From Shinella curvata (GTDB taxonomy: Bacteria; Pseudomonadota; Alphaproteobacteria; Rhizobiales; Rhizobiaceae), in the NCBI RefSeq assembly GCF_022899935.1, contig NZ_JALJCJ010000004.1:186001-250000 (forward strand): DNA of 64,000 nt, written 5' to 3'. Both the position numbers and the translations under genes were made by a program. The notes under the pieces were generated by a model. That model made no database searches. It was given only the letters and a program-made list of their open reading frames with translations, and was not told where the DNA came from. Positions 7,438 through 15,686 of the stretch are shown here, one piece after another; within the stretch, counting starts at the first letter, position 1; every line of letters begins with the position of its first letter.

Positions 7438-8633
7438 GCGGCACCTCGCGACAGGACTTCGGTCGGCGAAACGCCGACCAGTTCCCGATAGCGCCCGGCA
7501 TCGGTGGCCCCTTCGGTGCTGATAACGAGGATGCGCGATTGCGGGCCCATGGAAAGGGCGGCTTTCATTTCCGAACTGGCGGCAGCCCTCAGGAACCCGG
7601 CGAGGCCGACGCCGCCGCTCTCGCCGGACACGATCGCCGGATCGCCCGCGGCCGGATCGGCGAGGCGGCGCATCACCGAAACCGCGTCCTCCTCGTCGAC
7701 GGTCATGAACGCGTCGGCGGCGCGCGAGAGGATGCGCCAGGCGATGCGCGACGGCTCGTAGCATTCGAGCATCGCCATGATGGTCGGCTCGCCATGTGGT
7801 ACCACCACAGGATGGCCCGCACGCGCCGTCTCGAACAGGCAGGCTGCGCGCGCCGGATCGACGACGATGAAGAGCGGGCGCCGTTCGCCGAACGCGATCG
7901 CCAGATGTCCGGCAACCGCGGCTGCGATGCCACCCACGCCGGCCTGGACGAAGACATGGCTGGGCGGTTCCGGGATTTGCCGCAGCGCCTCGCGAATGAG
8001 GGCCGTGTAGCCCTGCATCACCAGACCGGGAATACGTTCGTAGCCTGGCCAGGAGGTATCTGAGACGATTGTCCAGCCGCGTTCTTCTGAAATACGCGTA
8101 GCCTCCTTGACGGAGTCGTCATAGCTGCCATCGACGCGGATCATCTCTGCGCCGAAGCGGGCAATCGCCGCCACGCGCTCGTCGCTGACACCGGCATGCA
8201 CGAAGATCGCGGAGCGTGCACCGACGAGCTGGGCGCCCTGCGCGACCGACCGGCCGTGGTTGCCGTCGGTCGCGCAGGCGAAGGTCATGCCTTGTGCAAT
8301 CTGCCGCACGGCGGGAGAATGCAGCCTCTCCATTTCGACAACCTGCCCGAGCCGCGCCGTCGCTTCTTCCAGCACGAGCCGGATGACGGCATAGGCGCCC
8401 CCCAGCGCCTTGAAACTGCCGAGTCCAAGCCGCTGTCCCTCGTCCTTCACATGGATGGCGGCCACGCCGGTTGCCGCGGCGAGACCCGGCAGGGAGACGA
8501 GCGGCGTCTCGGCATTGTTGTCGCGGTAGCGGAGATGGCGCTCCACGCCCTCGGACGCTTCGAGGCCGAGCGTATCGGCATCGATGAGGTCCAGGGGGCT
8601 GCGATGATCGGGGTGCGTGTTGAGAAGAAACAT
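7434..8633 (-). CDS. dpaL: Diaminopropionate ammonia-lyase
   Basis: A 399-residue fold-type II PLP enzyme that converts 2,3-diaminopropionate to pyruvate and two ammonia. It shows the family's PLP-lysine segment GLGSFKALGGAYAV, the ATDGNHGRSVAQGA phosphate-side loop, the VQAGVGGIAAAVAGH segment and SGESGGVGLAGF. The start is ATG 8633, supported by an AAAGAGGG site; upstream frame extension is non-coding. It is first in an operon with the two amidohydrolases and divergent from an Lrp regulator. E. coli has a comparable pairing (ygeX next to the M20 gene ygeY), which supports a shared pathway. Confidence 0.9.
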   Translation of the reverse strand: MFLLNTHPDHRSPLDLIDADTLGLEASEGVERHLRYRDNNAETPLVSLPGLAAATGVAAIHVKDEGQRLGLGSFKALGGAYAVIRLVLEEATARLGQVVEMERLHSPAVRQIAQGMTFACATDGNHGRSVAQGAQLVGARSAIFVHAGVSDERVAAIARFGAEMIRVDGSYDDSVKEATRISEERGWTIVSDTSWPGYERIPGLVMQGYTALIREALRQIPEPPSHVFVQAGVGGIAAAVAGHLAIAFGERRPLFIVVDPARAACLFETARAGHPVVVPHGEPTIMAMLECYEPSRIAWRILSRAADAFMTVDEEDAVSVMRRLADPAAGDPAIVSGESGGVGLAGFLRAAASSEMKAALSMGPQSRILVISTEGATDAGRYRELVGVSPTEVLSRGAA

Positions 8634-8748
8634 GGGGCCCTCTTTGCTGTCCCGCAGAAACATATTGCAGAACAGGCGAAAACGGCGCTGATATTTGGTG
8701 GTGTTTTTGCAAGTTTGTTTCGCGGAGCTGCCCTTGTCGCCCCTTTTT
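8634..8748. promoter_or_regulatory. Divergent dpaL / Lrp-regulator promoter region
   Basis: About 115 bp separates the divergent starts of dpaL and the Lrp-family gene. It is more AT-rich than its flanks (CATATTGCAG, GATATTTGGTGGTG) and must contain both promoters. An AsnC/Lrp protein usually binds such a gap and responds to the amino acid degraded by the divergent operon. No single convincing dyad was identified. Confidence 0.4.
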
Positions 8749-9210
8749 ATGCCCCAGCTCGATGCCTTCGACCGCAAAATCCTCGACATCCTGCAACGGG
8801 ACAACACGACGCCGCAAAGAACGATCGGCGAGGCCGTCAATCTCTCCGCACCGGCAGTCCAGCGGCGTATCAAGCGCATGACGGAAGAGGGCGTGATCCG
8901 TGCCAATGTCGCAATTGTGGATCCCGCGGCCGTCGGTCAGGCGATCACCATCTTCGTCGAAGTGGAAGTCATCAGCGAGACTGCGGAACAGATAGAACAG
9001 GCGAAGCGGGAATTTGCCGCCGCGCCACAGATTCAGCAGTGCTACTACGTCACCGGCGAAGCCGATTTCGTGCTTGTCATCGTCGTGCCGTCCATGGCCG
9101 AATACGAGGCTCTCACCCGCCGACTGTTCTTTGGCAACAACAACGTCAAGCGCTTCCGCACGTTCGTGGCCATGGACCGCATCAAGGTCGGGCTTGGCGT
9201 TCCGACCTGA
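8749..9210 (+). CDS. Lrp/AsnC-family transcriptional regulator
   Basis: About 153 residues: an N-terminal HTH (LDAFDRKILDILQRDNTTPQ, then LSAPAVQRRIKRMTEEGVI) and a C-terminal RAM ligand domain (IFVEVEVISETAEQIEQ, YYVTGEADFVLVIVVP). It probably senses an amino acid, most likely 2,3-diaminopropionate or a relative, and controls dpaL. ATG 8749 starts the conserved PQLDAFDRK segment; a TTG at 8734 with a GGAG site 6 bp upstream is an alternative start adding five residues. Its 3' end overlaps the convergent exoZ gene by 29 bp. Confidence 0.9.
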   Translation: MPQLDAFDRKILDILQRDNTTPQRTIGEAVNLSAPAVQRRIKRMTEEGVIRANVAIVDPAAVGQAITIFVEVEVISETAEQIEQAKREFAAAPQIQQCYYVTGEADFVLVIVVPSMAEYEALTRRLFFGNNNVKRFRTFVAMDRIKVGLGVPT

Positions 9211-10213
9211 ACCGGCCGGCGAACCAGCCTCTTCTGCTGCCACGCAGCAGCGGCTGCTCGATGAGGTGATACCCCGCGATCCCCAGAGCGGTGCCGGCGC
9301 AAACGCACAGGACAAAGGCGATGGCGGGCGAAAGGCCAAGCAGGATGGCGGCCTTGGCTGCGACGGAAATCGCAAACGTGTGCCAGAGATAGATGGAGTA
9401 GGATGCATCGCCGAGCATGACGGGAAGTGGGAGGCCTGCGATACCGCCGTGTTTTTCAAGCGCGACCGTTCCATAGACCAGCATGCAGGCGAGCGGTCCG
9501 CATGTCCATTCGTCGAAGAGCAACCGGAGGATGCCGATCGTCGCGAAGCCGGCGAGTCCAAGGCCGATGAGCGCGAGAGCCAAAGGGCGACTTGGAACAT
9601 GGCCATTGAGCCATAAACGGGCGATCAGCATGCCCGCGATGAATTCCAGGATGATCGGGCGCGTATACATGAGGAAGAGCGGGGCATCGCTTTTCACAAG
9701 GAGGCCGAGCGTCACCAGCAGACCAAAGACCGCCGCAATGACCGCCAACCGAAGGTGCGACGGCAGCGCAAGGCACGCGGCGAAGGCGAGATAGAAGAAC
9801 ATTTCGTAATTCAGCGTCCAGCCCTGCACGAGCACGGGCCAGAGTTCACCGCTGCTCGGCGAACGAACCGGCAGGAAGAACAGCGAGGCAGTCACGTGTT
9901 CGCCGGTCAGCACGAGGTTGGGAAAGAGGCCGGCGAGTGCGCCTGCCACCATGACACTCGTCGCCAGCCAGTAGACCGGCACGATACGGCGGACACGATC
10001 CAGGAGAAAACGGCCGGGTGCGATGGCACGCCGTTCCGCGATGACCCACATGATGAAACCGCTGATAACGAAGAAGATGTCGACGCCGGCCGCGCCGATG
10101 GCGAAGGCGTGTCCGGTGCGCTCCGCCGCATGGAAGATGACCACGGCCAACGCGGCAAGAGCGCGCAGATACTGGATGCCGTACAGTGTGCCCGGCTTGC
10201 CTTGCGCCGTCAT
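9182..10213 (-). CDS. exoZ: ExoZ-like succinoglycan acetyltransferase (acyltransferase 3 family)
   Basis: A 343-residue polytopic membrane acyltransferase. It has the family start GIQYLRALAALAVVIFHA with the catalytic-region His, then GAAGVDIFFVISGFIMW and the C-terminal SYSIYLWHTFAI. In S. meliloti ExoZ adds the acetyl group to succinoglycan, and exoZ lies directly after exoQ as here. The start ATG overlaps the exoQ stop (ATGA). The 3' end overlaps the convergent Lrp gene by 29 bp. Substrate assignment rests on synteny with exoYFQ rather than on unique motifs. Confidence 0.88.
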   Translation of the reverse strand: MTAQGKPGTLYGIQYLRALAALAVVIFHAAERTGHAFAIGAAGVDIFFVISGFIMWVIAERRAIAPGRFLLDRVRRIVPVYWLATSVMVAGALAGLFPNLVLTGEHVTASLFFLPVRSPSSGELWPVLVQGWTLNYEMFFYLAFAACLALPSHLRLAVIAAVFGLLVTLGLLVKSDAPLFLMYTRPIILEFIAGMLIARLWLNGHVPSRPLALALIGLGLAGFATIGILRLLFDEWTCGPLACMLVYGTVALEKHGGIAGLPLPVMLGDASYSIYLWHTFAISVAAKAAILLGLSPAIAFVLCVCAGTALGIAGYHLIEQPLLRGSRRGWFAGRFRSERQARP

Positions 10214-11463
10214 GCGAAGGCGGCCCGTCGCGGGAGTGTGTCTGCGAAACGGCTCCTTCGGCCATCGGCGAGCTTGCCGGCGGCGAAGTAGAGCAGGAAC
10301 GACCCGACATGGTAGGGATTGAGGATATCGATCTCCACGAAGGTGCGCACCGCGAGCAGGGCCGCGACAGTGAAGAGCACCAGCGCCTCCTCGTCCCGCG
10401 CTGCCGAGAGCAGTCGGCCGAGATGTCCGCCAAGGGTAACGATGAGCACCGTTGTCAGAAGCAGGCAGCCGATGAGGCCTGTTTCGACGGTGGCGGCGAT
10501 GAAGGTGTTGTGGAAATGGAAACCGCCGCGCGTCGAGATGAAGAAATCCGCCCAGAGCTTTTCCGCCAGGGCAAAGCCCTGCACCCAGAAGGCCTGGTAG
10601 CCGATACCGACAAGGGGCGCTTCGCCTGCCGTCTCGACCCCTTGCTGCCAGAGATAGGTGCGACCGGTCAGCGTCGCATCCTTGCCGAAAGCGCCGAGCA
10701 CCATTTCATAGCCGCCGCCATAGGCACCGGCGATGACGATGAGCACGGTCAGCACGCAAAGCGCCACGAACAGCATCTTGCGATGGCGGGGTACGAGCCT
10801 CTCGAGCGCCCGCAACGCCAGGCACAGACCGGCGATGGCGACTGTCGTCAGCACCGACGTTGCCGATTGCGAAGCCTTGAGGCAATAGAGCGCGACCAGC
10901 ACGCCGCCGACGGCGGCAAGTTTCCAGAGGCCGCGCTCGACGCCCAGAAAGAGCGCGGCAAACGCGAAGAGCACCGCAAGCGACGCGTAGAAGCCGAGCT
11001 GGTTCTTGGACGCGAAGGCCCCGACGAAACTGTAGGTGCCGTCGAGTGGATCCAGATGATAGACGCCGAAAGCCATCGAGTAGAGCAGGACCAGTCCCGT
11101 GCCGATCAGTCCGCCGCGCACCAGTGTGCGGGTATCGACGACGCGCATGGCGATCAGTGCGCACACGACATGCGAGAGATATTGCACCCCGGCGCGCGCC
11201 GTTACGCCCGGGGCCTGCGACCAGAAGACCGAAAGGCAGGCAAACAGCGCAAAAGCGAATATCCAGGCATAGCGCGTATAATTGCCGAGTACGCGCCGGT
11301 AGTCGATGACGACAAGCGGCAGCCACAGGGCGTAGTAGGCGAGTATCGAAGCCTGACCGAAGCGGAAGGAATAGGCGAAGACGAAGAAGGACAACGCAAT
11401 GGCGAACGTGGCATAGGCCTCGTTATCGTCGGGGCTGATCAGGCGCGTCTTGGCGATCCGCAT
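10210..11463 (-). CDS. exoQ: ExoQ-like succinoglycan polymerase (O-antigen ligase/Wzy family)
   Basis: A 417-residue protein with about 10-12 hydrophobic segments and the Wzy/ligase-type periplasmic loop (LTGRTYLWQQGVETAGEAPLVG, then HNTFIAATVETG). ExoQ is required for high-molecular-weight succinoglycan in S. meliloti, acting as the Wzy-like polymerase in the inner membrane. ATG 11463 has a GAGG site 5 bp upstream; a TTG immediately before it is unlikely to be used. It lies 7 bp after exoF and overlaps exoZ by 4 bp, so the exoYFQZ order is a single leftward operon. Confidence 0.9.
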   Translation of the reverse strand: MRIAKTRLISPDDNEAYATFAIALSFFVFAYSFRFGQASILAYYALWLPLVVIDYRRVLGNYTRYAWIFAFALFACLSVFWSQAPGVTARAGVQYLSHVVCALIAMRVVDTRTLVRGGLIGTGLVLLYSMAFGVYHLDPLDGTYSFVGAFASKNQLGFYASLAVLFAFAALFLGVERGLWKLAAVGGVLVALYCLKASQSATSVLTTVAIAGLCLALRALERLVPRHRKMLFVALCVLTVLIVIAGAYGGGYEMVLGAFGKDATLTGRTYLWQQGVETAGEAPLVGIGYQAFWVQGFALAEKLWADFFISTRGGFHFHNTFIAATVETGLIGCLLLTTVLIVTLGGHLGRLLSAARDEEALVLFTVAALLAVRTFVEIDILNPYHVGSFLLYFAAGKLADGRRSRFADTLPRRAAFA

Positions 11464-11470
11464 CAAGGCC

Positions 11471-12739
11471 TCACTGCGTTTTCAGATCGAGTTCCACCTT
11501 CACGACATCTCCTGGCAGGACCGGGGTCGTTTCGGTGGCGCGGATCTGCTCGGCTTTGCCCTTGACGGTGCGCAGGATCGAGTAGCCGATATTGTCGGCG
11601 CGCATCCCGCCCTTCAGCACAGCGGCATCGGCCGATTGCATCAGCGCCTCGGACATCAGATCGCGGCTCGTGCCGAGTTTCAGCGTCAGCGTATCCAGTT
11701 CCTGCTCTGTATTCTGCAGATCCTGAGCAAGCTGGGCGTCCCAGTCGTTCTGCAGGTTGGTCTCATCCTGCGCGGCCTTGTTGATATCCTGCTTCGCCTT
11801 CAGCGAGGATGTGTCGATGTCGAGCAGTGCTGCCTGCAGATCGGCCGTGCGCTGTTCCAGCGCCAGACGCCGGGAGCTGATGGCGAGGCCTTTTTCGGCA
11901 AGCGAATCCACCTTGGAAAGGTCGCCCTGCACGAGTTCCAGTTGCCGCGTCTGCGTTTCGGATTTCTTGCCGAGGGATTCGACCTCGTTGTTGAGCAGCG
12001 ATTTCAGATCGGCGAGTGCGGTCAATTGCAACCGTAGCCGCTTTTCACGCGAGACCATCAGAGCCTTTTCGCTTTCAAGGATCGCGCGCGCCTCGTCCGA
12101 GCTGCCCAGCTCCTTGGGCATGACGATATCCCCTGTCCCGCTCATCTCGGCGGAGATGCGGGCACGGCGGATCAGGAGGCGGTTGCGCTCGGCGAGCTGC
12201 ACGGCGGCCTCGCCTTCCGAACGCAGGAAGTCCCGGGCGAAACGCTGGCCCGGCTCGCCACGCTTGAGGCCACCGCTGAGGCTGACGGCTTTCAGCACCG
12301 TGAGGCCCGGCGCATAGGGGTAGGCGCCCGGCGTCTGTACCTCGCCGGAGAGATAGACCGGCCGGTATTCGGCGATTTCCACGGAGGCAGAAGGAAGGTC
12401 CTTGAGGCCGAAGAGGATCTGCATTTTCTCGCCGATATCCTGCGCAAGTTCGGCAGAGGTGCGCCCATCGGCCGGTAACTGCCCGATGAACGGCAAGGAG
12501 AGAGCCCCGTCGGCACCGATACTGTAATCGCCACTGACGGCGCTCCAGTCGCGAACAACGCCCTCCGCGGTCTGCCATTCGGCGACGCGGATACGCAGTT
12601 TGTCCATCACACCCAGCCGATATTCCTCCGCAAGGACAGCGGACGGTGGTGCGGCAAGCACGAAGGCCAGGCAGAGCCCGCCGAGCAATTTCATGGGAGA
12701 AGTGGTCGCGGCAAGGGCCGCGGTCGAATTGGCCTTCAT
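11471..12739 (-). CDS. exoF: ExoF-like polysaccharide export protein
   Basis: A 422-residue exported protein. A signal peptide ends about VLA-EEYRL, followed by a Poly_export domain (about residues 40-120: GVMDKLRIRVAEW, DGALSLPFIGQLPADGRT) and an SLBB-type segment (VYLSGEVQTPGAYPYAPGLTVLKAVSLSGG). A long coiled-coil region (about 200-380) follows. In S. meliloti ExoF acts with ExoY at the first galactosyl transfer step and belongs to the OPX/Wza-related export group. ATG 12739 (MKANSTAAL) is chosen over the more upstream MRKRSK start because it gives the normal signal peptide and has a GGGG site nearby. It is second in the exoYFQZ operon. Confidence 0.9.
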   Translation of the reverse strand: MKANSTAALAATTSPMKLLGGLCLAFVLAAPPSAVLAEEYRLGVMDKLRIRVAEWQTAEGVVRDWSAVSGDYSIGADGALSLPFIGQLPADGRTSAELAQDIGEKMQILFGLKDLPSASVEIAEYRPVYLSGEVQTPGAYPYAPGLTVLKAVSLSGGLKRGEPGQRFARDFLRSEGEAAVQLAERNRLLIRRARISAEMSGTGDIVMPKELGSSDEARAILESEKALMVSREKRLRLQLTALADLKSLLNNEVESLGKKSETQTRQLELVQGDLSKVDSLAEKGLAISSRRLALEQRTADLQAALLDIDTSSLKAKQDINKAAQDETNLQNDWDAQLAQDLQNTEQELDTLTLKLGTSRDLMSEALMQSADAAVLKGGMRADNIGYSILRTVKGKAEQIRATETTPVLPGDVVKVELDLKTQ

Positions 12740-12831
12740 GAAAACCCCTGTCTTGGAGCGTTTGCGCACGTCCGGAATGGTCGGACGTGCTCAGGTACCC
12801 CGCATCCCATGAGGAGGCGGGAGCGCTTCGA

Positions 12832-13509
12832 TCAGTAACTGCCGCGGGAAAGGCAGACCGCCGGGATGGTGCGCGCCACGATCACCAGGTCGCGGGTCAG
12901 CGACCAATTGCGCACATAGTGGGTGTCGAAGGCGACGCGTGAAGCATAGGACACGTCGTTGCGCCCGCTGACCTGCCACAGTCCGGTGAGGCCTGGCCGG
13001 GTCTGAAGATAGTAGACGGCGGAGGCCTCGTAGAGCTCGAGTTCGTCTTCCACCACGGGGCGCGGGCCAACAAGGCTCATCTCCCCTCTGACGATGTTGA
13101 TGAGCTGGGGTAGTTCGTCCAGGCTGAGTTTGCGCAGTACAGTCCCCACCACTGTCACCCGTGGATCGTGCTGCAGCTTGCGCGTGGTACGCCATTCCTC
13201 ATAGGCGGTCGGGTTTCCCTCCAGATAGGCATGGAGAAGGGCATCCCCGTTTTCCGCCATGGTGCGGAATTTCAGGCACCGAAAACTGGATCCGTTGTAG
13301 CCGATGCGGCGGTGGCCGTAAAACACCTTGCCGCCATCGGACATTTTCACAAGCGCCATGATCAGCATGAAAATCGGGCTGAGCACGATAAGGGCGGCCA
13401 ATGCCACCAGAATGTCAAAACTCCGTTTCGATATCCCCCCTACAGGCGGAGCGCCTGATATTGACGAACTGAAAAACGGCGAACTGGCCGATCGGGTCGC
13501 GGACTTCAT
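12832..13509 (-). CDS. exoY: ExoY: undecaprenyl-phosphate galactose-1-phosphate transferase
   Basis: A 225-residue bacterial sugar transferase of the polyisoprenyl-phosphate hexose-1-phosphate transferase family. It has one N-terminal membrane segment (FDILVALAALIVLSPIFMLI) and the family motifs KFRTMAENGD, LRKLSLDELPQLINI, MSLVGPRPV and RPGLTGLWQVSGRN. It starts succinoglycan subunit synthesis by loading galactose-1-phosphate onto the lipid carrier. ATG 13509 is preferred (GGAG about 10 bp upstream; the expected ExoY length) over a start 19 codons upstream. It is the first gene of exoYFQZ, preceded by the long exoY-exoX control region, and is the target of ExoX repression in S. meliloti. Confidence 0.93.
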   Translation of the reverse strand: MKSATRSASSPFFSSSISGAPPVGGISKRSFDILVALAALIVLSPIFMLIMALVKMSDGGKVFYGHRRIGYNGSSFRCLKFRTMAENGDALLHAYLEGNPTAYEEWRTTRKLQHDPRVTVVGTVLRKLSLDELPQLINIVRGEMSLVGPRPVVEDELELYEASAVYYLQTRPGLTGLWQVSGRNDVSYASRVAFDTHYVRNWSLTRDLVIVARTIPAVCLSRGSY

Positions 13510-13670
13510 AGAGATGGCTCCATTGGATTTGCGATTTGGTCGGGTCCCTCGGACGCGTTCGTACATCCAAGGCAGAGTGTATGGTCACAGTTTGTTTTTT
13601 GAAGCGTGATCGGTGGATAAAGAATCCAGCGCCCGAATTTAAGAATATCTTGATGTCCTAATTTTATGGG

Positions 13671-13689
13671 ATTTTCCGGCACGGAAAAT
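13671..13689. promoter_or_regulatory. Perfect dyad in the exoY-exoX gap
   Basis: ATTTTCCG and CGGAAAAT form 8-bp perfect arms around a 3-nt spacer. The layout (ATTTT...3-nt spacer...AAAAT) matches the dyad at 13882-13898, suggesting one regulator with two sites. It is about 160 bp upstream of exoY. Confidence 0.4.
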
Positions 13690-13860
13690 ATATTCTAGGT
13701 CGCAGCAGAATAAGTTGTTGGTGTTTTATCAATTAAGTCGCTGAGACGTTATTTACATCACATCTTTTTATGTGGTCGCGATCCCTAAATTTACCGAAAT
13801 TTACATAAGGATGCCCTCCCTAAAAATGCTTTTCCGGAGGATATACATTGGGTTTTGTGA

Positions 13861-13901
13861 AAATTTTGCATCGCAATATTATTTTGCATCGCAAAATTTT
13901 C
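13861..13901. promoter_or_regulatory. Repeat/dyad cluster in the exoY-exoX gap
   Basis: ATTTTGCATCGCAA is repeated at 13864-13877 and 13882-13895, an 18-bp period. The second copy forms a perfect dyad ATTTTGC-ATC-GCAAAAT (13882-13898). The outer arms AAAATTTTGC (13861-13870) and GCAAAATTTT (13892-13901) are also inverted repeats. Such nested symmetry in an AT-rich gap is typical of an operator; the binding protein is unknown. Confidence 0.45.
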
Positions 13902-14217
13902 CGTTAGGCATTCCTCAAATTGTAACAAAAGGTGATCGCGGCAGAGCCAAGCCGCAACCCACCGGATGCAGTCGGAAACCGCCTTTTCCCGTCATCGGCG
14001 TAGTGATCATCCCGCCTTTGTCCAACCGTGTCGGAATCTGGGCAGCAATGGGGCAAATGATTCCCTCGCGCGGAGCCCCCGACTTAACGGAAGCACAACA
14101 CAATTGGGCGAAAAGCAGGAACCCAGGCCGCTCCCGACTGGTTAATACCAGTGATTGCACGGAGGACGGCGGCATCCTATAGTGTCCGTGAGCCTCGAGG
14201 AGAAGGCAGATTTATCG

Positions 14218-14541
14218 ATGAAACGTGCGCCGGAAACAAAATGGCGGGACAGCCCGGCCTATGGGCCTCGCTTCCTCCTGAGCATGTTTGTCGCATTGGC
14301 GGCTTTCGCGATCATCACCTTCATCTCCACCGGTTCTCTCGCAACGACTGCAATCCAGACCATCGTCTGCGCTGTCCTCATCCAGATCGGCTATTTCCTC
14401 GCTCTGCTGCTCATCACGTGGCGCACCGCAAAGGCGCGCAAGGTTGAGCAGGACGGTGGAATGCGGGGTAAAACCGGGCTGGATGGTTCCAAGCCGACGG
14501 TATCCGTTTCGATGAACGAACCCGGCCACTCGCAGTCCTGA
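14218..14541 (+). CDS. exoX: ExoX: exopolysaccharide production repressor
   Basis: A 107-residue small inner-membrane protein. Its core matches the rhizobial ExoX pattern: YGPRFLLSMFVALAAFAI, then TGSLATTAIQTIVCAVLIQ and IGYFLALLLITWRTAKARK, giving two transmembrane helices and a basic cytoplasmic tail. ExoX inhibits succinoglycan synthesis after transcription, and the ExoX:ExoY ratio sets output in S. meliloti. Its place between exoY and exoU is syntenic. ATG 14218 follows a GAGGAGAAGG site; upstream in-frame codons are not conserved in character. The C-terminal tail beyond about residue 75 is polar and probably variable. Confidence 0.88.
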   Translation: MKRAPETKWRDSPAYGPRFLLSMFVALAAFAIITFISTGSLATTAIQTIVCAVLIQIGYFLALLLITWRTAKARKVEQDGGMRGKTGLDGSKPTVSVSMNEPGHSQS

Positions 14542-14546
14542 TCCCG

Positions 14547-14571
14547 CCGCCTTCCAGGCGGAGCCGTTTTT
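14547..14571 (+). terminator. Terminator after exoX
   Basis: A 6-bp stem CCGCCT / AGGCGG with a TCC loop is followed after five bases by TTTTT. It lies just past the exoX stop and before exoU, indicating that exoX is a separate transcription unit. Confidence 0.65.
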
Positions 14572-14648
14572 GTGCCCCTTTCGCCTTTCATGTTGCATTG
14601 CAGCGCGGGTTGCTCCGCGCCTGTTTCAACGCGTGAAGGAGGATTGCC

Positions 14649-15635
14649 GTGACCGGGGATGAAAAGGTCTGCGTCATCATTGCCGCGAAGAATGCGCAAG
14701 ACACGATCGGGCGGGCCGTGCGCTCGGCGCTTGCAGAACCAGAAGTGGTTGAGGTGGTGGTCGTCGACGACGGTTCGGACGACAAGACCATGGCGACGGC
14801 AGCGGCGGCTGATGACGGCACCAGGCGGCTCGATGTCATCCGTTTCAAGGCCAACCGCGGACCTTCGGCCGCCCGCAACCACGCGATCGCCGTTTCACGC
14901 GCACCGCTGATCGCCATTCTCGACGCGGACGATTTCTTTTTTCCGGGCCGCTTTCGCCGCATGCTCGCCGTCAAGGGCTGGGATTTCATCGCCGATAACA
15001 TCGCCTTCATGGAGAAGCCCGACCCGCTTTACCCGCCGGCGGATTTCTCGCCGCGCGCCCGGCCACTCGATCTGAAGGATTTCGTCCTCGGCAACATTTC
15101 GCGCCGGGGTGCGCCGCGTGGAGAACTCGGCTTCCTCAAGCCTGTCATGCGTCGGGCGTTTCTCGATGCCCATGCCCTGCGCTACCGCGAAGACATGCGG
15201 CTTGGCGAGGACTACGAACTCTATGCGCGCGCGCTGATCGCCGGCGCACGTTACACCGTCATTGAAAGCTGCGGCTATGGTGCGGTGGTGCGCGCCAATT
15301 CGCTGAGTGGCCAGCACCGGACGAAAGATCTCGAAACCCTGTTCATCGCGGAGCGCCAGCTTCTTTCGGCCGGTAACATTCCGCCCCAAGCCGAAAGCGC
15401 TATGCGCCATCACTGCCGACAGATCGGCCGGCGGCATGCGCTGCGGCATTTCCTGGACCGTAAACGGGATGGCGGCGCGGGTGCGGCCCTCGCCTATGCG
15501 CTCAAGAACCCGTCGGCCATACCGGCCATCTGCGGTGGCGTTTTCCGCGACAAGCTGGATGCTGCCCATCGGCGTGTCCGGCCAGAGAAACCCGCCGCGC
15601 AGGGCGGGCTGCGTTATCTCCTCAAGACCGATTGA
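14649..15635 (+). CDS. exoU: ExoU-like glycosyltransferase (GT2)
   Basis: A 328-residue GT-A fold glycosyltransferase: VCVIIAAKNAQDTIGRAV at the N-terminus, VVVVDDGSDDKTM (nucleotide-binding Asp pair), LIAILDADDFFFPGRF (DxD-type metal site) and RLGEDYELYARALIAGA. No membrane helices are present. In S. meliloti ExoU adds the sixth sugar of the octasaccharide on the cytoplasmic face. GTG 14649 has an excellent GAAGGAGGATT site. It is convergent with exoV, as in S. meliloti synteny. It closely resembles ExoO further along, suggesting duplication. Confidence 0.87.
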   Translation: MTGDEKVCVIIAAKNAQDTIGRAVRSALAEPEVVEVVVVDDGSDDKTMATAAAADDGTRRLDVIRFKANRGPSAARNHAIAVSRAPLIAILDADDFFFPGRFRRMLAVKGWDFIADNIAFMEKPDPLYPPADFSPRARPLDLKDFVLGNISRRGAPRGELGFLKPVMRRAFLDAHALRYREDMRLGEDYELYARALIAGARYTVIESCGYGAVVRANSLSGQHRTKDLETLFIAERQLLSAGNIPPQAESAMRHHCRQIGRRHALRHFLDRKRDGGAGAALAYALKNPSAIPAICGGVFRDKLDAAHRRVRPEKPAAQGGLRYLLKTD

Positions 15636-15686
15636 GGGTTTTCGGCAACCGAGCGCATTGGCAATCAGTGGAAGAGCGGTGATGCC

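Larger units (their letters stand above)
13510..14217. promoter_or_regulatory. Long AT-rich control region between exoY and exoX
   Basis: About 700 bp with no supportable gene lie between the divergent exoY and exoX genes. The central part (roughly 13620-13920) is much more AT-rich than the rest of the window. It contains several small symmetry elements: a dyad at 13671-13689, a direct repeat AAATTTAC at 13787-13794 and 13797-13804, and a repeat/dyad group at 13861-13901. In S. meliloti this gap is a hub for exo regulation, where MucR and other factors act. AT-rich tracts fit MucR/Ros-type or nucleoid-protein binding, but no binding site can be assigned from sequence alone. Confidence 0.7.

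Noticed and set aside
10186-11565. Rightward open frame opposite exoQ
   Set aside because: Antisense to a multi-helix polymerase gene; translation is charged and repetitive as expected for such a shadow.
13772-14182. Possible 136-codon gene in the exoY-exoX gap
   Set aside because: AT-rich start and a composition shift within the frame, no ribosome site, no recognised pattern; the gap is better explained as regulatory.
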